A stretch of 64,000 nucleotides of DNA, taken from the NCBI RefSeq assembly GCF_030445035.2, contig NC_080688.1, positions 67,737,449 to 67,801,448 of the forward strand, given 5' to 3'. Every line of letters starts with the position of its first letter. Position 1 is the stretch's first letter. This DNA comes from Dasypus novemcinctus. Its lineage: Eukaryota; Chordata; Mammalia; Cingulata; Dasypodidae. Position numbers and translations under genes: made by a program. Shown one piece after another: positions 45,013 through 56,590 of the stretch. The notes under the pieces were generated by a model that was given only the letters and a program-made list of their open reading frames with translations, did not search any database and was not told the origin of the DNA.

Positions 45013-45240
45013 TAGGGCAGCAGATGTGGCTCAAGCAGTTGAGTGCCTGCTTCCCACATGGAAGGTCCCATGTTCGGTTCTGGGTGCCTCCTAAATAACA
45101 ACAACAACAGCAAGCAAACAAATGAAATAATCAACTCAGGGGAGTAGATGTGGCTCAGCGGTTGAGTGCTAGCTTCCCACATATGAGGTCCAGGGTTCAA
45201 TCCCCAGTCCTGGTACCTCCCCCCCTTCCCCCCCCCCACA
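45013..45240 (+). mobile_element. Dimeric tRNA-derived SINE
   Basis: Two sense monomers: gcagcagatgtggctcaagc from 45018 and gagtagatgtggctcagcgg from about 45142. The second has B box ggttcaatcc. The linker is AAC-rich and ends atcaactcagggg, in the same place and style as the linker at 29759. The end is C-rich (tacctcccccccttcccc...) rather than A-rich. No clear TSD. Confidence 0.8.
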
Positions 45241-45817
45241 CAATCATCTATATAGTAGATCTATGCCTGCTCTGCCTTTGTCACTGGGCTAAGGGGAGGA
45301 TCATGGGCAAGAAAATGGTTAAAAAACCTGCTTTACAAACTGGCAAATATAAACACCGAGGACTGTCGTTACTCTGAGGAGACTCATTCTCAGCCAGACA
45401 GGGGACAAAGAATGACCTTTGGGTTCTGCTAGTGTTCCTCAAAGAATGGCCAGGGGTCTGCTGTTTGATTCACAAGTGGAATTAGGTGTCAGCTGTTTTT
45501 GTGAAGTTACCAGTGTTTAATGTTTTGAGTTCTTGTAGAGTGTATGATTTTTTACTTTGGCTCCTCTCCTTTTTTCTTCTTTCCAAATTGCATTCTCCAA
45601 ATTGTTACCCCTTAGCAGTGCATTTATTCTCAGGTGTAATCAGAGTGCTTGCCAGAAAGTTAACAACTTGAAAGGAAGGAAATTGAAAGTAAGATTGTAC
45701 ACTGTGTGTTAATTTGATTGAAAATAACATAAAAATGAAAAAGCAGATTTAATATTTATTTCAAAATCTGACTTCCACCCTAAACTTACTATCGTAATAG
45801 TCACTCATTTAAAAATT
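45241..45817. other. Single-copy-looking DNA
   Basis: No recognised repeat or exon. Confidence 0.35.
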
Positions 45818-46130
45818 CCTGGGAAGCAGATGTGGTTTAAGCAGTTGGGTGCCCAACTATCACATGGGAAGTCCCATGTCTTGCTCACCTTCTAAAGAAG
45901 ATGAGCAAAACAGCTAGCTGATGCTACAGGTTGGCACAGTGAGCTGACACAACAAAGAGGGAACACCATGAAACACAAGCAGGGAGCAGAGGTGGCTCAA
46001 GTGATTGTGTGCCTCCCTCCCACGTGGGAGGTTCTGGGTTTGGTTCCCAGTGTTTCCTAGAAAAAACACACACAAAAAGGAACAGAGAGCAGACAGCAAG
46101 CTCAAACAATGAAAGGGGTGGGAAAAGCAT
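45818..46130 (+). mobile_element. Dimeric SINE with DAS-like body between monomers
   Basis: Monomer 1 from 45822 (gggaagcagatgtggtttaa), then a body resembling the inside of the DAS copies (gagctgacacaacaaagagg at 45939), then monomer 2 from about 45985 (gggagcagaggtggctcaag) and a tail with agcagacagcaagctcaaac and gaaaggggtggga. This fixes the order head-body-head-tail. TSD not resolved. Confidence 0.75.
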
Positions 46131-49004
46131 AAATCTTTGATTATTTTGTTTACATACACCTTTTAGTTTTTAAATTCTTTTCTTTGTTTATATTATTTAC
46201 ATCTTACCACATAGGTAGAAGTTTCACAATTTGTAAAATGCGTATTCTATGACTTGAAGGTCATGTATTGTCCTGGGATAACTCCTGTATTTAATTGCTC
46301 TTTATGTGCTTCTTTATATTGCCACATGAAATAGACCAAAACGTTTAGGGGCTGTTTGGACATCAGTAGTGGCATGTGCCCAGAACAGCACTGCCTTCTG
46401 CTGGGAAGTGAGGATGTGAGTCAACACCTTGCAGTTGGGGTGTGAGGCAGCCCTCTTCATACTGACCTTTACACACAGTGTGCAGTCTGGGGTCACAGAC
46501 CTGGCCGAGAGGGCTCAGTAAGATGCTTGCCTGGGATTTCAGAACTGGGGGGCGGAGATGTCGGGTTCCAGTCCCTCTCTAGATTTGGAGGTGAGGGGGT
46601 CAAGTCTCCCATGTGGAAGAAGTTGGTATGCAGGGCAAGGAGAAGAGCCATCCCAGGCACGTGGTAGCACTCACATTTCTGACTCCATTTGTCTCAGGCC
46701 CAGCTGGATTCCTGACCCTCCCCTCTTGTCTATAGGGCACGTTATTATACATTTCAATATGCTGCAGCAAGTATATGGATCTGGGCATGATTATTGCTTT
46801 TAAAATATCTTGAGAGGGCTCGAAAGTGTGGGTCAGAAGCCTCTGGGGCCATCGTTTTAATGGCTACTCATGACCTAATTTAATTAATAATTAAGCCCAG
46901 TGGGCTTAGCATCCTAGGAATTTTTCATCAGTTGAAGATGTTTTCCACAAGCATATTCAAATTCTCACTTCACATTAGTGACATCTCCCTGATTTTGTGG
47001 GTATTTTTCTGATTGTTGTAAAATGCATTACATGGCATAGGCCTATCTGGAGCATGATCAGATTTCTTCCTCCACATTTCATTGGTTTGAATGAATAGAT
47101 GTTCTTTCTCATTTGGACTTGCTTAGTATCGTGAAATAAGTAATTGCAAATAGAAGACATGAAAAAATCTCAGGCATGCAGAGTATTTTTCTGCTTTAGA
47201 AGTACATTTTAGCATATTGTACACTGAGTACTTAAAAAAAAAAGCAAACTGAAATGTAGAGTTAATTTATTATTACTTTGTAACATTATATATTTCTGCT
47301 CTTTAAAAAAGAAGTTTGGATCTTGCCACTTTAAAACTTCTGAGAGTATAAATAGTCTCATTTACTCAGGTACAAACCCTATGAAAAAAATCTGACCCCC
47401 TTACTAGACTTTTTCGGTGTGGGTGTGTGTTGCAGAAAGGAAGTCTTCGCACTTACAACAATTCTGTGCGTTTGGTGGAGATTCCTGGCTTTTTATTTTT
47501 TAATGCTGCTCCCCGCCCCGTGTCCTATTTTACCTCTATTTGCAGACAAACCTTAACATCAGTTCTTTTTACTAGCTTATGAAATAGCTGTTTGGGCAAA
47601 GCTCTGAAGGAAAAAAAAAAGATAAGAGAAAGAAAAATATAGGACTAGGGAAGAGGGGTGGGGAAGAGCAGAATATGAGGGGACAAGAAGAAGGGGTAGG
47701 ATGGGAATGAGGCTTCTCACGAACCAGCCTGTGAGTTCCCTGGGGCTCATGCCTGAGGCAGATACTGCTGGTTCCAGCAAGAATGAGCTCCAGAATCTGG
47801 GAGGTGAGCGAGATCAGCCCTGGAGCACAGCCTGCCTAGTTCTTGAGCCTGGCTCTGTATCAAGGTGGCAGTGTCCACGCTTCTTACGCGTTTGCAGTGA
47901 GAGGGAAGCTGGATTACCTGGCAGAAGTGCAAGGCTTCTAACTCAGGCAGGGGAGAGGATCCACACGGATTCTGGGTGATGAGCTAAGACTCAAGGGCTG
48001 GGAAGATCCAGGGCCCAAAGCTGTGAAGGTCCTCTGAGCTATGGTTATCACCCTGGACGGGGAATTACCAAGCTGTGTTCCTTGGAGTGCAGAAGCAGAG
48101 CTGGCTTGGCTCTGAGCTCCAAACTCTGCTTCAAACAGACAAGCTAGTTTTATGGTTTTTTGGTTTTTTTTTTGGTACAGGCACACAGGGGATTTGGTAT
48201 ATGATTTGGGAGAGAAAAAGCATTTTGCTGCTAAAATATCTAAAGGTCGGAAATATTCCCTTAGAATATTTCTTCATCCTGATGTTATGAAGAGGACACC
48301 AGCTGCTCTGTTGGTAACTGAGCGTGTCCATGTGTCTGAGCATGGACAGACTTTCCCTATCTCTCAAGGAAGCCACCTTGGCTCTGGCTGTCAATGGGCC
48401 CTGATGTCATGGTGAGCCATGGAAAGGGCACAGAGCGGAAAAGCTTCCTGGGAGGAGGGGGGCGGGGTAATTGGGGGGTGATATAAGGAGAGGTCTCTGG
48501 TAGGTAAAGGCTCACTGGGGAGAGGCAACAATTATGTCAGTTGACCATAGCATCAGAGGCCAAATGTCACATGGGGCAAATATGCAAGTTTGAGTATCTA
48601 ACAGAGATGTCTGGGTACAGAGGAGTGGTTATTTTATTTCACTTCATTTTCAGTCAATAGAGCTTGCCAAGTGACTGACCCATAAAATTAAGTGAGTCCC
48701 TGGGACACAGAAATGAATTTATTTTGACCTCTGCTAAGAAACCAGACCTAAGTTTAATTAGTGGATTGATTCAAGTTATGTTTCCATTCTGTGTTGGTGA
48801 GCTCGTGTTTCCTGGGTGGAAGGAAAGAGGGTATTTGGCAACCTCCAGCCTTGCCCCCCAGGCATCCTGCTGATGAATAATATCTCATGGGGACGTGCAG
48901 ACCTACCCAGCTTGACAGCGGTGTCACCCAGAACAGAGAGACTCAGGACCCTGAGAACCTAATTCTTACCCAATGGGCTTCTGAGCTCTACGTGGGAAAG
49001 TCAG
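46131..49004. other. Single-copy-looking DNA
   Basis: About 2.9 kb with few recognised repeats. Several 60-90 aa frames exist without domains or paired splice signals I trust. A tRNA-like look around 46510-46585 (gctcagtaagatgcttgc ... gggttccagtccc) is too weak to call. Confidence 0.4.
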
Positions 49005-49183
49005 AGGACATGGTCAGAGAACCACTTGCATCAGAGTTGTTTGGGTGTGTCACAAAAAATGCAGGCTCCAGGGCCTCACCTAAAATCCACAGTGAGACTT
49101 TCTGGGGGTGGGGTCAGAACGTGAATTTAAACCTCATCTGAGAATAACTATTAAGCACTCCAGCATTTGAGAACCATTGCCTT
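49005..49183. mobile_element. MER20-like hAT MITE
   Basis: The runs aatgcaggctccagggcctc, gactttctgggggtgggg, tgaatttaaacctcatctga and atttgagaaccattg follow MER20-type elements. Old, edges approximate. Confidence 0.7.
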
Positions 49184-49829
49184 TAGGCCTGGAATTGCTC
49201 AGATATGAAGTTTTGAATCTGGAGCAATGTGACTCCACATTGCTCTCAATGGTGTTATTCTCGACTGAATAAGGATGATTCTAGAAATTACATTGCAGAG
49301 GAATTATTATATCCCAAGAATTGCCCTTTTGGGCTTGGGGGATAAATCTTAGGATTAGTCTAACCCTATGTTTTTTTACTGGGTTGGGGAGAGTGGAGGG
49401 GGAAAATCCCTTGTCAGAGGAGAGAGATTGGAACCTGGGATGTGCCCATAAGGGGATTCCCTGTGAAGACTTTAATTTTTAGTTCTTTTTCCCTTGGGCT
49501 CTGGGAATATTTATATTTATATTTGGTATATTTGACATCGAATTTTAATTATTCCCTGATTAACTCTAATGCTTCTTTGAACTGTGTTGCACACACACAT
49601 TATATTTTACATGTCTCGTGGGGAATTATCGGGCAAAGAAAATAAAAAGGAGTGTATCTTCCTTAGAACGGTACCTCTGCAGATGCAAGCATGTCTGAGA
49701 GAACATTCACTGAAGAAGCCAGAACATACAGAAGTGCAGGCACGAGTCACAGGACTGTGAATGGGCACCGAGGAACGGCAGGGAGGAAGATGTAGCAAAG
49801 ACAGCCACCAACACTCACCATCTCTACCT
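49184..49829. other. Single-copy-looking DNA
   Basis: No recognised repeat or exon. Confidence 0.35.
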
Positions 49830-50614
49830 TCTCCTATTTTCTCTTTAACAGACTGAACAGATTTTTCTCTCAGGTATTGCATAAAATGTGCTCTTGCCAC
49901 GGTCACCAATGATATATAAATTGCAAAGTTTGATGATAAGTTTAAAGGTCTCTTCTTTGGTCTATCAACAGACATCTGACACTGTTAATTCCTGGGGTCT
50001 TGAAAACCCCATCTCTTGGAAGACCAGCACTCAAACCTGGTTTTTTTGCTTCCTCACTGGGGCCGCTTTTAAATCTCTTTTGACTGTTCCTTCTCAATAT
50101 TAGCATGATCTCAGGCTTGGTTCTTGAACTTCTTCACTTTTCCCTCCCTTCACTTACCCCACAGACTGATGACTGTCAATATATTTATCTCCACCTCCAA
50201 TCTCTCCTTACTTGTACATCCAACTGCTGACTTTCCATCTCCACCAGGATCTATAATTAGGGTAATTTAACATGTCCAAACCAAACTCACCATTCCTCTC
50301 CATGCAGCTCCAAACCTGCTTCTCCTTAGTCTTCTCCAAGTTTCTTACTACTTGGGCCAAAAATTATGGAGTCATCCTTGACTCTTCTCTTTTTTTTCCA
50401 TCCCACGCCCAATTCAGCAAAACCATGTGGGTTCTATCATCAAAATGCATCCAGAATCTGTTCCCCGCTTACCACTTTCACCATTACTATACTGGTCCAA
50501 CCCACTATTATCTCTCACCTGGAGTTTTGCAATTGATTTAGACAAAATCTAAGAGCCCCTTGCTTTCCCCCTTACTTTCATGCAGTAAAGGATTAACTCA
50601 GCAGGTATAGATTG

Positions 50615-51200
50615 TCCAAACTTTATACATTCCGAAGAAATGTTTGGCTCTTGTCCTGCTCTTGGAAAATAACCTCTAAGCCCTTGAAATATCCTGCCTG
50701 TTTAGAGTGTCTTTGTTTATCTGAGGCCTTGGGCCATACCAGATAGTTTATGCTAATAATGTGATTTATGATGGGGACCTTAAGTCACATAGAATCAACT
50801 TTACCTTGGAGGTGGGGGAGGCTGGAGACTAACCGAAATCAGCTATGTGGGTGATTAGCCATGCCTATGTGTCCAATCCCCAGGAAAAATCCTGGACACC
50901 AATGCTAGGGCAATACTTTGTGTGGGTTACCACACATTGTTTTTGGGAGAATTAAGGATTGCCTGTAGGACTCTGCAGGCAGAGGACAACTGGAAGCTTG
51001 CACCAGGACTCTCCTGGGCTCTGCCCTATGTGCTTTTACGCATTGCTAATTTTAATCTGTTTCCTCTTGCTATAAGAAACCATAATCATGAGTATTCCAG
51101 CTTTGCTAAGTTCTGTGCATTCTTCTAATGAAATCATAGAACCTGAGGATGGCCTTGAAGTTTCCCCTAATCACACACCCCTATAATGTATTTTCTTGTG
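50615..51200 (+). mobile_element. ERVL-type LTR inside L2
   Basis: Contains attagccatgcctatgtgtc, ctgggctctgccctatgtg, cttgctataagaaaccataa and catagaacctgaggatggcc, a pattern of ERVL/MLT2-like LTRs in sense. It separates consecutive parts of L2. No TSD fixed. Confidence 0.6.
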
Positions 51201-51520
51201 GTAGGCTCTCAAAATATAAATCAGATTATGTTCCTTCTCTGCCCCAAACCCTTTACTGGCTCCCTGTTTCTCTGAGTAGAAACCAAACTCCTTATAATGG
51301 CCCACAGGTCCTGCATTGTCTTCTCCTCCCCACTCCCTTTCTGAACTCATTTCCTTTCCTACCCCCTCGTTCAGCTCCAACCTCATGGGTTCTTTTGCTG
51401 TTTCTCTTGAACTCTTCAATCCTAGGCCCTTTGCTCTTGCTATTCTTTCTTCCTGGAAGACTTTTTCCTCTACTATCTATGTGGTTCCCCTTCTCACTCC
51501 CTTAAGGTTTTCTTTTCTTT

Positions 51521-51930
51521 TTTTCATTAAATTTTTATTAAAGTTAATAGTTCACATAGAATGTTACATTAAAAAAAAAATAAGAGGTTCCCATATAACC
51601 CATACCCTAGCCCCCACCCCCATCATTTTTGTAAATTGTATTTTTTTTGAAGACACTTACATCACAAAAAAGGTTACATTATAAAAAACATAAGAGGTTC
51701 CTGGATACCCCCATCCCCCTACCCTACTCCTTTCACACCAACAACCTCCCCCATCATAGTGACACACACGTTGCAATTGGCGAACACATTTTTTGGAGTA
51801 CTGTTGCACCACGTGGATAATAGTTTACTCTGTAGTTTACACTCTTCCCTGGTATATTCAGTGGGTTATGGCAGGATACATAATGTCCAGCATCTGACCC
51901 TGCAATATCATTTAGGACAACTCCAAAGCT
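51521..51930 (-). mobile_element. L1 3' end with doubled terminal unit, in L2
   Basis: Antisense. Two consecutive L1-terminus-like units are present, each with gttacatta..., then taagaggttcc, then a C-rich tract: the first near 51562-51622, the second near 51670-51730. It lies inside L2 and continues to caactccaaagc. The sense copy at 59757 has the same doubled terminus, so this is a subfamily trait. Confidence 0.82.
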
Positions 51931-52215
51931 GTCACTTAACAGACAGGCTTCCTTGACAATACTGCATAAATAGGATTTCACCATCTATTATTTCCTATTC
52001 CCCTTTTCCAGTTTTAATTTTTTTTACAGTCCCCTTTCACCACTTGACAAATTGTATGTTTATATTTTTGTTCACTATCTATTTTCTTGCACTAGAAAAC
52101 AAGTTCTACAAGATTGGGACTTTGTTTTATTAACTCCTTTGTCCACAGTGTTTAGAAATGTGTATGGCGCATAATAGGTGCTTAATAAATAACCATGGGG
52201 GCAAATGAATGAGTT

Positions 52216-53959
52216 AAGGTGTGAGACAAGTCTCTACAAATAAAGGACAAAGGCAGACCTTAAACTTTGGAATAATCTTTCACACTTTTTCCCTCTACAT
52301 TCTTTATATTATCTGCCATGAGACCCTCTTATTTCTTCCTTTGAAATTATTTCAGATATACTTTGTCCTCCATTCCCATTGCCATTTACAGTCTTTTTCC
52401 TCCTCCTCTTGCACCTAGATTGATTTAATAGTGTACTTGGGCGTCAATCTGCACTCCCTTCACTCCCTACCCTGATCATTGCTATCCCCTGGATCTTTGT
52501 GAAGTACCACTTGTAACAAATTACTTTGTTGGTGCCCTGCACCCTCAAGTCAGCACTCCTTTGCCTCAGTATGCAAGTTTGCCTACTCAAACTTCCTTCC
52601 CACCTCCACCTTCTCATGTAATAGGCATTCCTTACATACTTGTTGAATGAATGGATGCATAGAATCATTAACCAAGAATCTTTCTTGAGAGAACTTAGAG
52701 TATAGTATAGAAGTTAAAAATAAAGGGAAATCAGAATAAAGGGGCTCCAGGGAAGAGGATAAATGGGAATTTGAAGAATAAGTAGGTCTTTGGGGGAAAG
52801 GAAAGGGAAGAAAGGACTGTCCAACAAGGAGAATTGTAGTGTGATTCCTAAGGTATGTACGAAGGGAACTTGTTCTTACTTGAAAGAGTGTAAGGGATGA
52901 GATTCTGAATGCAGGGACAGGAATTTGGAATTTAGTAATTAGATAGAGCTGTGCTTAAAGAAGAAATCTATGTGTACACTATGTGGTTTGATTTAGAGAA
53001 GGATGATCCCAGAGAGAGGGAAATAGGTAGTATGGCTATTACAATACAAGTAAATGTTAATGAAGGTATAGACTAGGAGAGTGTCAGCAGAAATTGAAAT
53101 TAGGAAGTTGTTTTGAAGAAGTCTTTCTCTCTTAAGAATTAAAAGGCTATAAGAATAAAGGGTAAAATGGGGAGGATGGAAGGATATTAAGAGAAACACA
53201 AAATCTATCACAGAACCAAGTCTGGGAAGGAAAATGGTGAGTTCAATTTTTAACAAATTGAAAATAAAGTATTACTGTAATATTTTCCAGTGAGGAGATT
53301 GGCATGTGAGGCTGCAGCTCAGGGAAAAGTTCAGGTGTACTGATGTAGATTTGGTCAATGTATTTTATTTATCAAGATGATAATGAAAATGACAATGCTG
53401 TAGAGAATGTATAGAGAAGAGCATTGAAAGAAAAGAATGATGAAGGCAGATCATTCAGGAATATTTTTAAAGGAACAAGAAAGTTCAGAAAATAAGACAG
53501 TGAGGGGGGAAGCAGGAGTCTCTCAGTGGCCCAGGGAGGAAAGAGTTTTAAGAAGGAGGAAGTATGAGCACTATTCTGGTACTGCAGAGAAATTAAATGT
53601 TTTGAAGAGTTAACGCTGGATTTTGGCTATTAATATTATGCAGTCCATACCTTTGGAGAATATTGTATGTATTACTGGAGGGGGGGGGGGATGATAGAAT
53701 AAAATAGAGAATTGACAAGAGAATTGGGGGGATTATGAATGGAGGCTTTCCTTTCAAGTTGATTATCAGAAAAAGAAAGGGGGATAGTAGAAGAGCAGGA
53801 AGGAAGGATTTTTAAAAATGGGAAAACAAGAGAAGTAGTCCAGCCAAGGAGGCAAAGCCATTTTGTCTCTGGGCTTGGCACTTCTGGTGCCACTGAGGCT
53901 TTGGTCAATTCCTGCAAGTTGGTACCAATTCCCCACAAGAGATGCTTTCTTCTATCTTG
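52216..53959. other. Single-copy-looking DNA
   Basis: No confident repeat. An 11-base G run is at 53680-53690. Frames are short. The right end may include 5' sequence of the NET1 retrocopy. Confidence 0.4.
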
Positions 53960-54299
53960 GAGAGGTAGTTACTTTACATTTTTAATACCTGGACCCCACT
54001 GAGACGTCACTCTGAAAAGAAAACAAAGAGGGAAATATGATGTCATAAGTCTTAGCAGACTTGATCTTAAGGAGCTAAGCAATAAAAAAATTCAGTTTGT
54101 AGACAGGGTTACATCTTTGCAAATTTAATTTCTCCTGTAAGAAAAGGAGCTTTAGTCAAACAATACAGTCAAATACTATTTCATGATGACAACAGCCCCA
54201 GTTTATGGCCAGAAATCATATAGTAGATCAACAGTCCCAACACCTACAAAAAGAAGAAATAATGGGTAAAGATGTTAGACGTCAATAGAGGGTGTCTTT

Positions 54300-54863
54300 T
54301 TTTTTTTCCAAATATATTTATCTTTTATATATATATATTTTTCCCTCCCCTCCACCTCCCCTGCACTGCTGTTTTTGTCTTCTTTTCTCATCTTTCTCCC
54401 CTAGGATTCACCAGGATTCAATCCTGGGGACTTCTGATGTGGAGAGAGGTTCCCTGTCAATTGCGCCACCTCAGTTCCTGGTCTCTACTGTGCTTCACCT
54501 TGACTCTCCCCTTCACCTCTCTTTTGTTGCATTATCATCTTGCTGTATGATTCATTTGCGCAGGCAGTCACCTCATGGGCACTCAGTTTGCTGCATGGGC
54601 ACTCACGTGGGCACTCAGCTCACCGTGTGGGCACTGGCTTGCCACACGGGCACTCACATGGGCACTCAGCTTGCTGCATGGGCACTGGCTCGCCAGGTGG
54701 GCACTCAGCTCACCAGATGGGCTCTTGGATTGCCACGTGGGCACTGGCTCGCCATGCAGGCATGCTTTCTCTTCTTCTTTTTCACCAGGAGGCCCCAGGG
54801 ATCAAACCTGGGTTCTTCCATATGGTAGGCAGAGGCCTTATCACTTGAGCCACATCTGCTTCC
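54300..54863 (-). mobile_element. Dimeric tRNA SINE with 20-bp VNTR
   Basis: Antisense, 564 bp. Right tRNA-like head, minus-strand ggctcaagtgataaggcctc with B box ggtttgatccc; a second tRNA-like module at about 54405-54480 (minus-strand ggtggcgcaattgacaggg and aggattgaatcc); VNTR between. TSD caatagagggtgtcttt (54283-54299) and caatagagggggtcttt (54864-54880), one mismatch. It lies within the NET1 retrocopy, so it is younger. The frames at 54292-55168 join VNTR to pseudogene and are not a gene. Confidence 0.92.
54577..54757. repeat. VNTR inside SINE, 10 units
   Basis: Ten consecutive units starting gggc, usually gggcactc or gggcactgg, with lengths 20, 12, 20, 19, 12, 20, 19, 20, 20 and 19 bp. 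The two 12-bp units look like deleted 20-bp units. Higher-order order (cagct- then ggct-type) is visible. Confidence 0.93.
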
Positions 54864-56590
54864 CAATAGAGGGGGTCTTTAACTACCAGAGACTACAGGG
54901 GGCAATATGTGAAATATCCCAAAGGGAACATGATTTAATAAGGGATCTCAAGTGTGCAAGAAATGTCTTCCATGATCCAATGTTCATGTTGTCTATTATG
55001 TCAGAAGGGGGACTCGCACATATATTTAATGATTTGATTCCTTACATATCACTGCATGAAGACTTGTTGATAAGAGTAAAAGAAGGAACCAAATCTGCTG
55101 AAACAGTGGAGCAGATTGGGCACATTCTTGTGACTTGGTTGCCAAGTTTAAAAGCCTACAAAGACTAGCGTAGTTATTAACTTGTGGCCAAAGCCCTTCC
55201 TGATAAAAAGAAAGGAAGATCAAGAATCTAAGACTTCTTCCAGAAATTGAAAACTAGACTTTTGGAACTTTCTAGATATACCTTGAAGTCAAATAGTCAA
55301 TATTATTGAGTGTTAGAATAAATTTTTAGCTGCTCTCCAAAAGACCGCCCTGATGTTGAACTTCTGGAAGGATGCTGCATTGATAATACAAGGAGTTCTT
55401 TCTGATATCAACTGCAAGAAAGACAAATTGGAGTGCCAGTATTAAAATGACAAACTCTAGTACCTGAATGAAAAGCAGAAGGATCCTAGAATGGAAGCAA
55501 GGAAAGTATTGCTTTGACATGAGGAATTACAGAATAAAAATGGACATAAACCTTATATTTCTCTGTTTTAAGACTTCTTGGTTTTGACTTAAGCTGCCCC
55601 ACAAAATGAACCTAACTTTTAGCAGGTTTACTGGCAATCAATTCCAAGCCAAGAACAATTCTTCAAAGAGAATAGGTCAGTCCCCTCAGAGGACTTTCAG
55701 TAATTCAGATAAAGCTAAAAATATCCACAGAGTTTGTTATATATGCCCTCTCTTCAGGCCAGTCTCAAACTCTGCCAATCTACCATGTGTTTCGTAAGTG
55801 ACAGTGGTTCAATTGTATTCCAATGGCTATTGTCCCTTTCCAGAAAGCCACCAGTCCAATAGATCTTAGGGATTTACTAGAGCTCGATGAAGATTGTGAA
55901 GGGACACATCTCTGCAGATAAAACTGAAGTCAGAGAAGGGGATCAACTGTTTCTAGTGTTGAGTAGAAGTTGAGGAAAATGTTTTCAGAAGGTGGATCCA
56001 GTCTACAAACTGCAGAAGACACCTACATTTTAATGTAAAAGCATACTGAATACTCTGGGTTCCAAAAAGCAAGGGACAAAGCCCTGTGAAGTGGTAAACA
56101 TAAAGAGGCTTGGTATAAAAAGATGCTCTGTATGTTAACTTCGAACAGATGGTTTATTTACAAAGACATGCAGTTTTTTTCCCCTTGTAATGTGAGTATG
56201 GGAACACTGTAGGGTTATTTTATGCCATCAACATTTTCTCTCTCTCCGTGCATGTGTGTGTATGTTTTGGTCTTAATGTAATTAAAAAAATCCCAGTAAG
56301 GGTATACAGATTTCTGTTAAACTGCAGTCTCTTTTTATTTTTATTTTTATTTTTAAGGATATATATGTTTATTTAGAGCATGCAATTCTGGCATTTTTAA
56401 TCAAATGAAATATTTAGGAATTGGATTTCTCCTAATTCTGGATACATCATGATGCAATAATACCATCCAGTTATGATATTTACAATATCTTCCAAAACTT
56501 CAAATTTTGCAAATACTGGGATTTTACCAGTGTTTATTTAATAAAGCCTGTATGCAGAATTTGAAGTTTTAACATTGGCATCCAAATTCT

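Larger units (their letters stand above)
49830..52215 (+). mobile_element. L2 LINE ORF2 remnant and 3' end, twice interrupted
   Basis: Sense L2 in order: tgtgctcttgccacggtcac (49890), acatgtccaaaccaaactca (50270), gagtcatccttgactcttct (50371), aaccctttactggctccctg (51247), gtagaaaccaaactccttat (51277), then 3' UTR aaaacaagttctacaagatt and cataataggtgcttaataaa. It was broken by an LTR at about 50615-51200 and an L1 at 51521-51930; across both gaps the L2 order continues. The frame at 50272-50541 is an L2 relic. Confidence 0.82.
53960..56590 (+). pseudogene. NET1 pseudogene: NET1 processed pseudogene (RhoGEF), SINE-split
   Basis: Conceptual translation in shifting frames follows the RhoA guanine-exchange factor NET1 from before its DH domain through DH and PH. 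At 54188-54260 a piece ends YSRSTVPTPTKRR. After the SINE at 54300-54863 come LTTRD-like sequence, HDLIRDLK, HDPMFMLSIMSEGGL, SLHEDLL and EQIGHILVTWLPSLKAYKD (to 55168). Further shifted or stopped pieces include SPKDRPDVELLEG (about 55340), YLNEKQKDPRMEARKVLL (about 55458-55515), SNSDKAKNI (about 55690) and MAIVPFQKATSPIDL (about 55823). All are continuous without introns, so it is a retrocopy. A decayed 3' UTR probably runs to the ataaagcctgtatgcag region near 56550. NET1 fits better than the paralogue ARHGEF3. Ends, A tail and TSD are not fixed; it is not functional. Confidence 0.9.

Noticed and set aside
45140-45225. Functional tRNA gene
   Set aside because: A and B boxes are recognisable, but the cloverleaf is not supported and the unit is part of a dimeric SINE.
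46510-46590. tRNA-like or SINE head
   Set aside because: Only loosely box-like; no second feature, tail or TSD.
49607-49975. 122-aa antisense frame
   Set aside because: It overlaps the start of the L2 remnant on the opposite strand and shows no domain.
54292-55168. 197-aa frame joining a repeat protein to a RhoGEF-like part
   Set aside because: The first half is SINE VNTR, the second is NET1 pseudogene; a TSD lies between. The fusion is an accident.
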